Below are positions 48,930 to 57,682 of a stretch of DNA of 64,000 bases, in pieces. A program made the translations under genes and the position numbers. The stretch comes from an uncultured Lachnospiraceae bacterium (lineage in GTDB: Bacteria > Bacillota > Clostridia > Lachnospirales > Lachnospiraceae): assembly GCA_910583615.1 (NCBI GenBank), contig CAJTXP010000008.1:62001-126000 (forward strand), in the 5' to 3' direction. Under the pieces are notes generated by a model, which was not told where the DNA came from, did no database searches, and saw nothing but the letters and a program-made list of their open reading frames with translations. Positions within the stretch are counted from its first letter, which is position 1. The number at the start of each line of letters is the position of its first letter.

Positions 48930-49723
48930 AGTCTGAAAAAATAAGAGCTTCGCTCTGGGGACTGATATCCGGCGTCTATCTTATGACTGCATTTGTAAAC
49001 CCATATGACCAGGAAATATCTCTGAGCGAGGTTATTCTTCAGCTAAGCGGCTCAAGAGGCAGCTTTGTCATGGGATGTTCTCTGCCGGAGCTGCTTGGCT
49101 ATATGCTTCGGATGCTGCCCTGTTATGCAGTGTCCATGATCTGGGGGATTGATCTGTACCGTCATTTCTGCACCGCGGGCGTCTACGTATTCAGCAGATG
49201 CACAAACCGGCTGAAGTGGTACAGAAGTATCCTGATTTCTCTGTTCGTAAAAGTTTGCATATTTGAGACTGTCCTCACAGGGACGGTGATCCTGCTCAGT
49301 TCCTTCTGCTTTCGGGTGAAGATCCGGCAGGATAGTCTTATCATACTGGGTTGCCACCTGTCCGTCTTCCTCTTGTGGAATTTCATCTGGATACTTTTGA
49401 TGAATCTTCTGGCTCTTGTATCCGGTAGCAGTATGGCGGCAGTTGTTGTAATGGGAATCCAGACGATCTGCCTTGCAGGTCTTGGTGCAGCAGGTTTTCT
49501 GGAAGCAAAACATGCTTCAGACCTGATGATTGAAAAACTGGTACAGCTAAACCCGATATCCTGCACGGTTCTTGGCTGGCAGTCTGAAGGGATGTATTCC
49601 ATGAAATCGACGCATGCTCTGCTGTTCTTGACGATGTGCTGTATCTTCGTCATCATTGCAGGGGGAATTTTGATTCACAGATCGGAACTGTTGACAGACA
49701 ATCGGGAAATGGAGATGATGTAA
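48926..49723 (+). CDS. ABC-2-type membrane permease 2
   Basis: The 265-residue protein has six membrane helices (near 10-25, 50-75, 95-120, 130-150, 160-185 and 230-252). It is encoded with a 4-base overlap after permease 1 and ends one base before the ATPase ATG. It shows the same general layout as permease 1 but low sequence likeness, so the transporter is a heterodimer. Confidence 0.75.
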   Translation: MKSEKIRASLWGLISGVYLMTAFVNPYDQEISLSEVILQLSGSRGSFVMGCSLPELLGYMLRMLPCYAVSMIWGIDLYRHFCTAGVYVFSRCTNRLKWYRSILISLFVKVCIFETVLTGTVILLSSFCFRVKIRQDSLIILGCHLSVFLLWNFIWILLMNLLALVSGSSMAAVVVMGIQTICLAGLGAAGFLEAKHASDLMIEKLVQLNPISCTVLGWQSEGMYSMKSTHALLFLTMCCIFVIIAGGILIHRSELLTDNREMEMM

Positions 49724-49724
49724 C

Positions 49725-50372
49725 ATGAATAAACTGCTGAAAGCATGCAGAATCAATAAAAGCATACGAAACCATAAGATTTTGACCGATATTTCTTTCG
49801 AGCTGGAAAGCGGACATGTATATGGTTTATGGGGAAGAAACGGATCCGGTAAGACAATGTTGTTCCGGGCTCTTTCCGGACTTATGAAAGTTGATTCCGG
49901 CAGCATCTGCTGGGATGGTCAAAAACTTCATCAGGATTTTTCCGTTCTGCCAAATCTTGGCATTGTTCTTGAGCATGCAGGACTGTATCCAAATATGACG
50001 GGAATGGAAAACCTTTCTTATCTGGCCGGAATCAAAAAGACTGCAAATCGGCAGATGATCTGTGAAGCGATGGAACGGGTTGGACTGGATCCTTACGACA
50101 AACGTATCTACAGGAAATATTCCATGGGAATGAAACAGCGCCTTGCAATCGCACAGGCAGTAATGGAACAGCCGGATATCATCATGCTGGACGAACCTGC
50201 GAATGGACTGGATGAGTCGGGTGTCTGGAAAATCAGAACATTAATCCGTCAGGAGAAAGAAAGAGGCGCGCTGATTCTTCTTGCCAGCCATAGCCGGGAA
50301 GATATGACGCTTCTGGCGGATCATATGTATCATATGTCTGACGGCAGTTTGACAGGAGGTGCGGGTGTATGA
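49725..50372 (+). CDS. ABC transporter ATP-binding protein
   Basis: The 215-residue ATPase has Walker A GRNGSGKT (37-44), the signature YSMGMKQRL (near 139, the GM variant common in ABC-2 drug/peptide exporters), Walker B IIMLDEPANGLD (near 160) and the H-loop ASHSRE. It drives export with the two permeases upstream. It overlaps the next gene by 4 bases. The small size and signature are like those of bacteriocin-immunity or lantibiotic self-protection pumps. Confidence 0.92.
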   Translation: MNKLLKACRINKSIRNHKILTDISFELESGHVYGLWGRNGSGKTMLFRALSGLMKVDSGSICWDGQKLHQDFSVLPNLGIVLEHAGLYPNMTGMENLSYLAGIKKTANRQMICEAMERVGLDPYDKRIYRKYSMGMKQRLAIAQAVMEQPDIIMLDEPANGLDESGVWKIRTLIRQEKERGALILLASHSREDMTLLADHMYHMSDGSLTGGAGV

Positions 50373-51058
50373 GACGATATCTGCATTTGTGGATAACGGT
50401 TCTGGCTCTCTTGACAGGCATCTGCTTTGGAATCAGCAAAAGAGCGACTTATACAGACATCAGCAAAGACCTGTCTTATTTTGATACCATCTTTGTGGCT
50501 GAAGTTCTGGAAGAACATGCCGTACCTGCCTGTGAAGAGCTTCTGAAAAAACTTCCAGGAGCGCCCATCATCGCAAAAGTGACCGGTGCGGGCGCAGTTG
50601 AACATCTGGCTTTTACCAGCAGACAGCCGGTTATCATAAAAGAACTGTATCAGGGCAGTGGCCCCAAAGAGGGAGAAACGATCTATCTTACATGCAGCAC
50701 CTGGTCTTTGAGCCTGTATGGGGAACCCTGGTCCATGGAACGGGGCTTTGTCAATGTACTGAACACAGGAGAAGACTATCTGGTCTTTATCAACAGGCAG
50801 GAGGACGGCCTGGGGGAAAAAATCCCCGTTTATTCTCTGTACTGTTCAAATATCATCACGCCGGTGTTCTCCTGCGAAAACCGCCAGAACAGAATCGTTG
50901 ATACTGCAGGAGTTCATACCTATGTTCCGTACTCTCAGGTAAAAGACAATGAATTTTTCGCAGCATCCACTGCAGCCCTGGATGCCCTTGAAAAACTGAA
51001 GGAACATATGATGGAACTGTACCTGCCATCCGACACATATGAATACGTGATAAAATAA
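50369..51058 (+). CDS. Exported accessory protein of the ABC cassette
   Basis: The 229-residue protein has an N-terminal hydrophobic segment (LHLWITVLALLTGICFGI) acting as signal anchor or signal peptide without a clear lipobox, then a soluble domain of about 205 residues, alpha/beta in pattern (VIIKELYQGSGPKEGETIYLTCSTWSL, DYLVFINRQED). It is translationally coupled to the ATPase and ends the operon at a terminator. Its function is unknown; the position is that of an immunity or substrate-capture protein. Confidence 0.7.
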   Translation: MRRYLHLWITVLALLTGICFGISKRATYTDISKDLSYFDTIFVAEVLEEHAVPACEELLKKLPGAPIIAKVTGAGAVEHLAFTSRQPVIIKELYQGSGPKEGETIYLTCSTWSLSLYGEPWSMERGFVNVLNTGEDYLVFINRQEDGLGEKIPVYSLYCSNIITPVFSCENRQNRIVDTAGVHTYVPYSQVKDNEFFAASTAALDALEKLKEHMMELYLPSDTYEYVIK

Positions 51059-51067
51059 CTGTCAAAA

Positions 51068-51094
51068 CAGAGCAGAGATATATTCTCTGCTCTG
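51068..51094. terminator. Bidirectional terminator at the cassette's end
   Basis: CAGAGCAGAGA and TCTCTGCTCTG form an 11-bp perfect stem. On the minus strand TTTTGAC follows and on the plus strand TCTGATCGTTT. It separates the cassette from the convergent acyltransferase genes. Confidence 0.8.
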
Positions 51095-51103
51095 TCTGAT
51101 CGT

Positions 51104-52126
51104 TTAACTTCTGTTATGCACCGCCCAGCCCGCCCCCGTCAAAAGCGCCATGCTTCCGACCACCAGCATTGCCTGTGTAAGCCAGAGAGGCAGTCCCGGC
51201 AGGGAGGCTCCGGCCCGGATGAACATGAACAAAAACATATGAAAGCAAAGGACGGTCAGCGTCTCCCGGCCCGCCAGCGAGCAGAGCCTTATAAACGGAG
51301 GGTATTTTTTCTGAAGCCACATGCCGGCGGCAAAAACCAGAAGAGAACCGGTGATTCCGGATGTCAGGCAGAGCAGCACGCTGTGCCCGTAATTTCCGCT
51401 GGACAGGTTCATGCTGCCGTTTAACTGAGAGGATACAAGAAATACAACCAGCAGCAGCCCAAGAACCCACAACTCTCCCAGAAGCTTTTCCTGTTTCTTT
51501 TCCCGCAAAATCTCCCCTGACGCCATAAAACAGGCGAACAAAGGAACCGCGTCCAGGCTCCACGGCAGCAGCAGCTTTGTGCTGTAATGCCACAGGACCG
51601 CGAAAACAGCGCCAGAAGCAAGAAACGCATATTTCCAACGGCTCCTGCTGATCAGCCCGTACCATGCGTATGTCAGAAACATGGCCGTCAGAAACCAGAG
51701 CGGCGCATTCAGAAGGTTTAAAAGCACTGGATTCTCCCCGGCATATGCCATGTTGTACATTTGATTTCTGGAATAGAATATGCCGAAAATCGAGAAGAGC
51801 TTCAGATCACCTGGATTTCCCCCCAGCACGCAATCCTTCACCCAGAAAAACAGCCACAGAAAAGCGCTGGTCCCGGCATAAGGCGCCAGAAGGCGTCCCG
51901 CTTTTTTCTTCAGAAAACCTGCAAAAGACTCTGTTTCTCTGCAGCGGAAGGTATATCCTGCGGCCACGAAAAAAACAGGCATGTAGAACATGCCTCCGTA
52001 AAAGGTCACTGGTCCCATGGCACATTCTGCATGAACCAGAAGTACCACCAGGATCCCCATAACCTTTCCGAAATCCAGCCATCCAAGGCGCTTTTTTGTC
52101 TCATCCTTTTCCAAAGATCCGTCCAA
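51104..52126 (-). CDS. Acyltransferase 3 family membrane protein
   Basis: The 340-residue protein has ten membrane helices and the family start (RLGWLDFGKVMGILVVLLVHAE, GGMFYMPVFFVAAGYTF). Such enzymes O-acetylate sugars of surface glycans or make acyl phospholipid donors. The start is TTG at 52126, with AAAGGAG 9 bases before it, overlapping the upstream acyltransferase stop. It is the last gene of the glycan operon. The related protein at 52101-53252 precedes it, but the two are only distantly alike. Confidence 0.85.
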   Translation of the reverse strand: MDGSLEKDETKKRLGWLDFGKVMGILVVLLVHAECAMGPVTFYGGMFYMPVFFVAAGYTFRCRETESFAGFLKKKAGRLLAPYAGTSAFLWLFFWVKDCVLGGNPGDLKLFSIFGIFYSRNQMYNMAYAGENPVLLNLLNAPLWFLTAMFLTYAWYGLISRSRWKYAFLASGAVFAVLWHYSTKLLLPWSLDAVPLFACFMASGEILREKKQEKLLGELWVLGLLLVVFLVSSQLNGSMNLSSGNYGHSVLLCLTSGITGSLLVFAAGMWLQKKYPPFIRLCSLAGRETLTVLCFHMFLFMFIRAGASLPGLPLWLTQAMLVVGSMALLTGAGWAVHNRS

Positions 52127-53252
52127 TCAGCACCTCTCCTTTCTTACCCAGCGGCTCCACATATCGAAACGACAGTTCAGACAGCACAACCGTAATCCCG
52201 CCTGTCAGGATCAGGTTCAGAACACCGGTCACATTATAGCCCAGCCTTTCATGGAACGTCAGCAGGAACCATGCCCCAAACGTGGCCATCACCGGAAAGT
52301 GAATCAGATACAGGGAATATGAGATCCTGCCGATATATAAAAATCCCCGCATGGAGAAAAATCTCTGAAGCGGTTCCAGGTTCAGCACTGCCGTCACAAA
52401 GCAGAGCACTCCAAAAATATGATAATAATTTACAAGCACCATGGGAAGGATCTCCCAGATGGTCCCTTCGTAACCAAATCCGGAAGAAGGATAGCCCATG
52501 AAATAAAGCCCCACGACCAGCAGGCACCATTGAAACGGGCGGTACCCGCACAGGCGTTTTTGCCATTTCCAGTCCATATGCATGAAATCACAAAGCACAT
52601 ATCCGAGAAAAATACTCAGAAAATCCGTGCGCAGCAGCACGGCAGCCAGTACTCCGTATAAAAGCCAGCGGAACCGGAACCGGCTTACAAAAGCCGCCAG
52701 CGCATAATCCAGATACGCCCCCAGAAACAGGATCTGGATCGTCCAGAGCACTCCGTTATAGTCATTAATGCCAAAGAGAAAGCTGCCGTACAGGGCTTCC
52801 TTCAGCATGTCAGGAAAGGATGGTGAAAAAGCGTTGAAACCTGCAAACCACGCTTCCGAACCCGCCACCGCCGCTGCCGGCGTATTGTAATACAGCCCAA
52901 GCTTCATGCACGCATAGATCGCCGCATTGACAATCAGCACCGCAGGCATCAGGCGTAAATAGCGCTTTTGGGCACTGCGGACCAGCCTGCTTTTCTCTCC
53001 CGTAAGAAAAAAACTCCTGCACAGCAGATAACCGCTCATGATCAGAAACAGACGCACAGCCGAGCTTCCGTTAAAGATCAGATTCAGCGGCGATTTCCCA
53101 ATCGCAATGTCCAGATTTCCCGGAAGATGACAGCTTTCCGGCTGAAAATGATACATGCCGTAATAAAACGCAAACACAAAGTGCGTCAGAAACACAACGA
53201 TGCATCCCAGTCCCCTCAGTCCGTCCAGATATACTAATTTCTTCGTTTCCAT
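52101..53252 (-). CDS. Acyltransferase 3 family membrane protein
   Basis: The 383-residue protein starts at 53252 (METKKLVYLDGLRGLGCIVVFLTHFVF) with the family's His in helix 1 and IMSGYLLCRSFF after helix 2. It has about ten membrane helices. A longer open frame reaches 53606, but that part is only the upstream gene read in another frame. A GGAAT-type site lies before the chosen ATG, which overlaps the upstream stop by 19 bases. It probably acylates the glycan made by its neighbours. Confidence 0.88.
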   Translation of the reverse strand: METKKLVYLDGLRGLGCIVVFLTHFVFAFYYGMYHFQPESCHLPGNLDIAIGKSPLNLIFNGSSAVRLFLIMSGYLLCRSFFLTGEKSRLVRSAQKRYLRLMPAVLIVNAAIYACMKLGLYYNTPAAAVAGSEAWFAGFNAFSPSFPDMLKEALYGSFLFGINDYNGVLWTIQILFLGAYLDYALAAFVSRFRFRWLLYGVLAAVLLRTDFLSIFLGYVLCDFMHMDWKWQKRLCGYRPFQWCLLVVGLYFMGYPSSGFGYEGTIWEILPMVLVNYYHIFGVLCFVTAVLNLEPLQRFFSMRGFLYIGRISYSLYLIHFPVMATFGAWFLLTFHERLGYNVTGVLNLILTGGITVVLSELSFRYVEPLGKKGEVLIGRIFGKG

Positions 53253-54274
53253 AAACTGATTCCTATTCCCGCGTCTCTCAAAAGCCCTGCGCCCAGCCAG
53301 AGGATCACCAGAAACTGCAAAACGGCAAACACTGCCATGGGCATCATGGATTCTCCGTTGAAACATTCCTGATACCCTGCAAAGGCTGCAATCTGCAGAA
53401 GCACCGGAGCCAGAAACTCTCCCGGCACAAGCATTACATAAAGTATTGCCAGAACACAGGGCAGATATCCATAAGACTGATCCATATAAGGCAGAAAATA
53501 TCCTGCAAACAACCCGCCAAACAGAAACAGCCGCAGAAGCTTTTTCCCATCCGGTTCCATCCCTCCCATACTGATCAGGTACAGAAACAGTACAGACAGA
53601 CCGCATGCAAGAAAAAGCCCCACCAGCGCCAGCGGGTCAACTGGCTGGCCCTGCACTGCCTCTCTTCCCACGATCTCATAGACGTTGGGCCAGTGAAAAG
53701 CAACCAGCGTATACCCGGCCGAAAGCCACGACCGGTAAGCGGCAAAAAATCTGGCTCCTCCTGCTGCCAGAAGCAGGAAGAGCTGTTCCGCCTTCAGGCG
53801 CCGGTTCTGCCACAAAGCCACGCATCCCATCAGAAGCCCGGTATATCTCACAGACCACAAAAGCAGCCCTGCCGTTACCAGCGTGAACAGCCACGCCCCC
53901 CGCCGGCGTCCTTCCGACTGCACCAGAAAAAGCAGTGCACAGACAAACAGAAGCGCTCCCACACAGGCATTTCCCCGCAGGATCGTTCCTTCCGCCACAG
54001 TCACAGGCAGAATCAAAATCATCCCGTAGGTCAAAAGTGCTTTTTTCCTGCTTTTCGTCAGATGCCGGACCAGCGCTGCAGCCGCCAGCGCAAGATACCA
54101 TTCCGCCAGCATATACAGCCCGTTGGGAAGCCGGATCCCCAAAAAGGGCGTGCGCAGAAGATACGCCGTTCCCGTGATGCAGACGGCCAGAAGTCCTTCC
54201 AGAAAGTCAAAGGAAACCGTTCCCAGCCGGAATCTTTGGAACAGAAGTCCCCGGAGCAGATCATCCACGTGCAT
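53234..54274 (-). CDS. GT-C-like membrane protein, diverged paralogue of the next gene
   Basis: The 346-residue protein has about ten hydrophobic segments. Parts resemble the 54261 gene: WPNVYEIVG aligns with FPNIYQIIG, and YFLPYMDQSYGYLP aligns with YFLPHMHERYLYLT. In this copy the HER of HMHERY is replaced, so the proposed catalytic or binding residues are not kept. The ATG overlaps the upstream stop by 14 bases. It may be an inactive partner subunit or have a changed substrate. The role in glycan synthesis is inferred from context. Confidence 0.7.
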   Translation of the reverse strand: MHVDDLLRGLLFQRFRLGTVSFDFLEGLLAVCITGTAYLLRTPFLGIRLPNGLYMLAEWYLALAAAALVRHLTKSRKKALLTYGMILILPVTVAEGTILRGNACVGALLFVCALLFLVQSEGRRRGAWLFTLVTAGLLLWSVRYTGLLMGCVALWQNRRLKAEQLFLLLAAGGARFFAAYRSWLSAGYTLVAFHWPNVYEIVGREAVQGQPVDPLALVGLFLACGLSVLFLYLISMGGMEPDGKKLLRLFLFGGLFAGYFLPYMDQSYGYLPCVLAILYVMLVPGEFLAPVLLQIAAFAGYQECFNGESMMPMAVFAVLQFLVILWLGAGLLRDAGIGISLWKRRN

Positions 54275-55493
54275 CCCTTATCCTCCCTTCTTCCTTTTCC
54301 TCCGGTCCTGGCAGTTCCCCGTCATACCGGGGATAGTGATACAGATCAAGCCCGACAATAATCAATACGGCCAGCTGTACAAAAGCCAGCACGCCATAAG
54401 GCACACAGGGCGGTTTTTTCGTCAGATACTCCGCATAGCCCACCACCGTCAGAAAGCCCGTGGCAATAAACAGCCCGAAACGTTTCGGACGGATCAGCAC
54501 ATAGATCAGCAGAAACGCATCCGTCAGATACAGATACCGTTCATGCATATGAGGAAGAAAATACGTGGTCAGGATCCCGAAAAACACCACCATCAGGATC
54601 ACATATTCCTTCGTAACCCTCACCTTCTGATACGCCATCACAAACAGGACCAGCATCAGGATCCCCAGGATCAGATACATCCCCGCCCCCACGTACTCAT
54701 CCAGAAAATACTGATTTCCGATAATCTGATAAATATTGGGAAATTTAATGGATAAAGACCACCGGTCCTTGCCGCCCTGAAAGGCATAGATGCCGATCAG
54801 CTCTGAAAAAGGACGTCCCGCCAGCCAGGCTGGAAGGATTCCCAGAAGGTACATAACCGGTATGGGCAGAAAATGCTTCAGATCCACTTTCCCGCGCACC
54901 CACAAAATGACGAGAAACGGAAAGATAAAAAGCGTCTGCAGCTTGACTGCAAAAGCCGTTCCGTAAAACCACATGCCCGTCCACGTCTTTCCTTTCAGCA
55001 AAAACATCACGCAGCACAAAATCAGTATGGTATAGATAATATCGCACTGGGACCACACCGCCGCATTCAGGATAACCGTAGGAAGGAACAGAAAGAGGCC
55101 GTAGGCGAACTGAGCCCGCCTCCGGCTGCCGGTGCATTCCATCACGATCCCGGCGATGACCGCCGCTCCGGCAAATTCCAGCAGACAGCAGATCCCTTTG
55201 AAGGCAGTCATGGCATTAAACGGAAGGAGCGTGATCCCGTATAACAGATACATGACCGGCGGCGCATAGTCATAAAAATCCTCCGCCAGAGCCGAAAATC
55301 CTTTTGTCTGAAGCTCCAGAAGCCAGCTGCTCCAGTAGATGCTCCAGTCATCCGCCACAAAAGACCGCACCAGCACGCGGACCGTCACTGCCAGAGCCGT
55401 AAGCACGGTCAGAAAGAGCAGTTCCGCTCCCTTAAGCCTGTACGGCCCAAAAGAAAATTCTTTTTTCATCCAGTTTCTCACATATTGATCCAT
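54261..55493 (-). CDS. GT-C-like glycosyltransferase, polytopic
   Basis: The 410-residue protein has ten or more membrane helices and, in the first outer loop, RSFVADDWSIYWSSW with the DD-type acidic motif typical of GT-C enzymes. YFLPHMHERYLY occurs near residue 292. Such enzymes transfer a sugar from a polyprenyl-phosphate donor on the outer face. A lipid-linked sugar synthase (GtrB-like) precedes it by 17 bases, which fits. The start at 55493 has AGGAG. It is followed by a diverged paralogue. Confidence 0.78.
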   Translation of the reverse strand: MDQYVRNWMKKEFSFGPYRLKGAELLFLTVLTALAVTVRVLVRSFVADDWSIYWSSWLLELQTKGFSALAEDFYDYAPPVMYLLYGITLLPFNAMTAFKGICCLLEFAGAAVIAGIVMECTGSRRRAQFAYGLFLFLPTVILNAAVWSQCDIIYTILILCCVMFLLKGKTWTGMWFYGTAFAVKLQTLFIFPFLVILWVRGKVDLKHFLPIPVMYLLGILPAWLAGRPFSELIGIYAFQGGKDRWSLSIKFPNIYQIIGNQYFLDEYVGAGMYLILGILMLVLFVMAYQKVRVTKEYVILMVVFFGILTTYFLPHMHERYLYLTDAFLLIYVLIRPKRFGLFIATGFLTVVGYAEYLTKKPPCVPYGVLAFVQLAVLIIVGLDLYHYPRYDGELPGPEEKEEGRIRDARG

Positions 55494-55510
55494 AAACGCT
55501 CCTGTCCCGC

Positions 55511-56476
55511 TTATCTAATCACTTTTTCTATAATGAATCTGGGTCTTTTCTTCGTCTCCAGATAAATCTTCCCGATATATTCCCCGATCACGCCGATGGC
55601 CAGAAGCTGCAGGCCTCCGATGGCCCAGATGGACACGATGAGGGACGTCCAGCCGATGCTCGTATTTCCCAGAAAATGCTGGATCAGAGAGTAGGCCAGC
55701 ATGGCAATGCTGCACAGGAAAATGAGCATGCCAAGAAAGACGATGAACCGAATGGGCTTGATGGAAAGAGACGTGATTCCATCCACCGCCAGCGCCAACA
55801 TCTTCTTCAGCGGGTATTTGGACTCGCCCGCAAACCGTTCATGCCGCTCATAAGTCACCACGCCGGTCTGAAATCCGATCATCGGTACGATTCCGCGAAG
55901 AAACAGGTTTACTTCCTGATAGTTCTCCATCTCTTCCAGCGCCCGCCGGCTCATGAGACGGTAATCCGCATGGTTGAAGACCACCTCTCCGCCCATCAGA
56001 TTGATGAGCTTATAAAAACCCTCCGCCGTGAATTTCTTGAAAAACGTATCGGTGTCCCGGGCGCTTCGCACGCCGTAGACAATTTCGCAGCCCTCGTAGT
56101 ATTTCTCCACAAACTGGTCGATGACGTCGATGTCATCCTGCAGATCCGCATCCAGAGAGATCACCATGTCCGCATATTGCTTCGCCGTCATCAGTCCCCC
56201 CAACAGCGCATTCTGATGCCCGCGGTTTCTGGAAAGCTTTACCCCCGAAAACACGGGATTTTCCCCATGCAGCTCCTCGATCATCTCCCAGGTCCGGTCT
56301 TTTGAACCGTCGTTAACAAACAGGATCCGGCTCTCCCTGGAGATCGTCCCCCGCTCCATCAGGCTTTGCAGCTTCTCAAGAAGCCTTTGTGACGTCTCCG
56401 GCAGGACCTCCTGCTCATTATAGCACGGGATGACCAGATACAGGATCTGTCCCCTCTTATTTCTCATATCTTCCAT
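55511..56476 (-). CDS. Undecaprenyl-phosphate glycosyltransferase, GtrB-like (GT2)
   Basis: The 321-residue protein has a GT-A domain (YLVIPCYNEQEVLPET, FVNDGSKDRTWEMI, VISLDADLQDD) and two C-terminal membrane helices near 238-260 and 270-295. This is the GtrB/YkcC type, which transfers glucose or another sugar from a nucleotide donor to undecaprenyl phosphate. The RHERFAGESKYPLKKML segment is typical. It is placed between DUF2304 and GT-C genes, the usual three-part system of loader and outer transferase. Confidence 0.92.
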   Translation of the reverse strand: MEDMRNKRGQILYLVIPCYNEQEVLPETSQRLLEKLQSLMERGTISRESRILFVNDGSKDRTWEMIEELHGENPVFSGVKLSRNRGHQNALLGGLMTAKQYADMVISLDADLQDDIDVIDQFVEKYYEGCEIVYGVRSARDTDTFFKKFTAEGFYKLINLMGGEVVFNHADYRLMSRRALEEMENYQEVNLFLRGIVPMIGFQTGVVTYERHERFAGESKYPLKKMLALAVDGITSLSIKPIRFIVFLGMLIFLCSIAMLAYSLIQHFLGNTSIGWTSLIVSIWAIGGLQLLAIGVIGEYIGKIYLETKKRPRFIIEKVIR

Positions 56477-56481
56477 ATCTT

Positions 56482-56874
56482 TTATTCCTCTTCCTGTCTG
56501 TTTACTGCCTTTGCATCTTTCAGTTCCGCCTCCAGCTCCCTGAGCCGCTTCTCATTCAGCGCCACCATCTGATCCAGCGTCCGGATGCTGTTGGACATTC
56601 TGGAGAGCGCCACGGTCAGAGAAAAGATGATCACCAGGGAAAAGCAGAACCCCAGGAAAAAGATCATGTTCACCGGCGCGTAAATGCCCAGAAAATCTGA
56701 CACTACGATCAGAAGCTTTGGTGCACAGTCAAAAAGGAAGAGCGCGCACAGCACCGCCATCCAGGAAAGCGCATACTTCAGTTCCAGGCTGCGCCTGCGT
56801 ATCATGTTCACCAGAACCGCGAAAACAAACAGAATCGCAATCCCGATCACGATCTGTAATTTTACCGTCATCAT
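56482..56874 (-). CDS. DUF2304 membrane protein
   Basis: The 130-residue protein has three membrane helices (near 5-23, 33-52 and 65-88) and a C-terminal coiled coil (LDQMVALNEKRLRELEAELKDAK). DUF2304 proteins are almost always next to GT2 genes in surface-glycan clusters, and their function is unknown. It lies 5 bases before the GtrB-like gene's start and 19 bases after the GT2 gene at 56894. Confidence 0.88.
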   Translation of the reverse strand: MMTVKLQIVIGIAILFVFAVLVNMIRRRSLELKYALSWMAVLCALFLFDCAPKLLIVVSDFLGIYAPVNMIFFLGFCFSLVIIFSLTVALSRMSNSIRTLDQMVALNEKRLRELEAELKDAKAVNRQEEE

Positions 56875-56893
56875 AACCCATACTCTCCTGCTT

Positions 56894-57583
56894 CTATCTG
56901 CGCAGCCGCTCCATCAGAATCGCCAGCGTCACCTTAATCATATAATAAACCGACCGGAGCCCCCCGATCGAAGACGTCCCTTCTTTCCGCTCTTTCATCA
57001 CCACCGGCATCTCCATCACTTTCTTACCCATGCGAAGGATTGCCATCACGCTTTCCGGCTCTGGATAATCCTTCGGATAACTGCCTGCGTAGATCCGCAT
57101 TACATCCCGGTTCACCATCCGCATGCCGGACGTGGGATCTGTTACCCTTCTCCCGGTCAGAAGCCGGATCAGAGCGGAAAAATACCGGATACCAACTCTT
57201 CGGATTCCGGAAGACTGAAAACCTTCTTTTTCTATAAAACGGGAGCCGATGACCATGTCGCTGCCCGACTCCGACAGTTTCTGCGCCATCTGCTCCAGAT
57301 AAGCGGCGTCGTGCTGTCCGTCTCCGTCAAACTGGACCGCCACATCATAACCATTCTGACAGGCGTAGATATAACCGGTCTGCACGGCCCCGCCGATGCC
57401 CAGATTCACGGACAGATTCACATGGTTCAGATCATACTTTCGGCAGACATCCGGCGTCTCATCGGTGGAACAGTCATTGATCACCACATAATCGAAATCC
57501 GGCGCATGTATCTTAATATCATCCACCGCTTTTTTGATGCTCCCGCACTCGTTATAAGCGGGGATGATCACGAGCTTTTTCAT
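56894..57583 (-). CDS. Family 2 glycosyltransferase, soluble
   Basis: The 229-residue protein has the GT-A core (LVIIPAYNECGSIKKAV, VINDCSTDETPDV, VQFDGDGQHD with the DxD-type motif) without C-terminal membrane helices. It resembles polyprenol-phosphate mannose synthases of the single-domain kind. AGGAGG precedes ATG. It works with the DUF2304 gene that follows. Confidence 0.9.
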   Translation of the reverse strand: MKKLVIIPAYNECGSIKKAVDDIKIHAPDFDYVVINDCSTDETPDVCRKYDLNHVNLSVNLGIGGAVQTGYIYACQNGYDVAVQFDGDGQHDAAYLEQMAQKLSESGSDMVIGSRFIEKEGFQSSGIRRVGIRYFSALIRLLTGRRVTDPTSGMRMVNRDVMRIYAGSYPKDYPEPESVMAILRMGKKVMEMPVVMKERKEGTSSIGGLRSVYYMIKVTLAILMERLRR

Positions 57584-57682
57584 ATCTCCTCCTGTTGACG
57601 AAAACCGTCGTACGATGCTCTATTGTACCACATCTCAGAAAATATTGCTACTTTTTTACATATAAACGGCACTGAACACCGG

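Noticed and set aside
53253..53606. N-terminal 118-residue extension of the acyltransferase at 52101
   Set aside because: It is the upstream GT-C gene in another frame, with no ribosome binding site at 53606. The family start motif begins at 53252.
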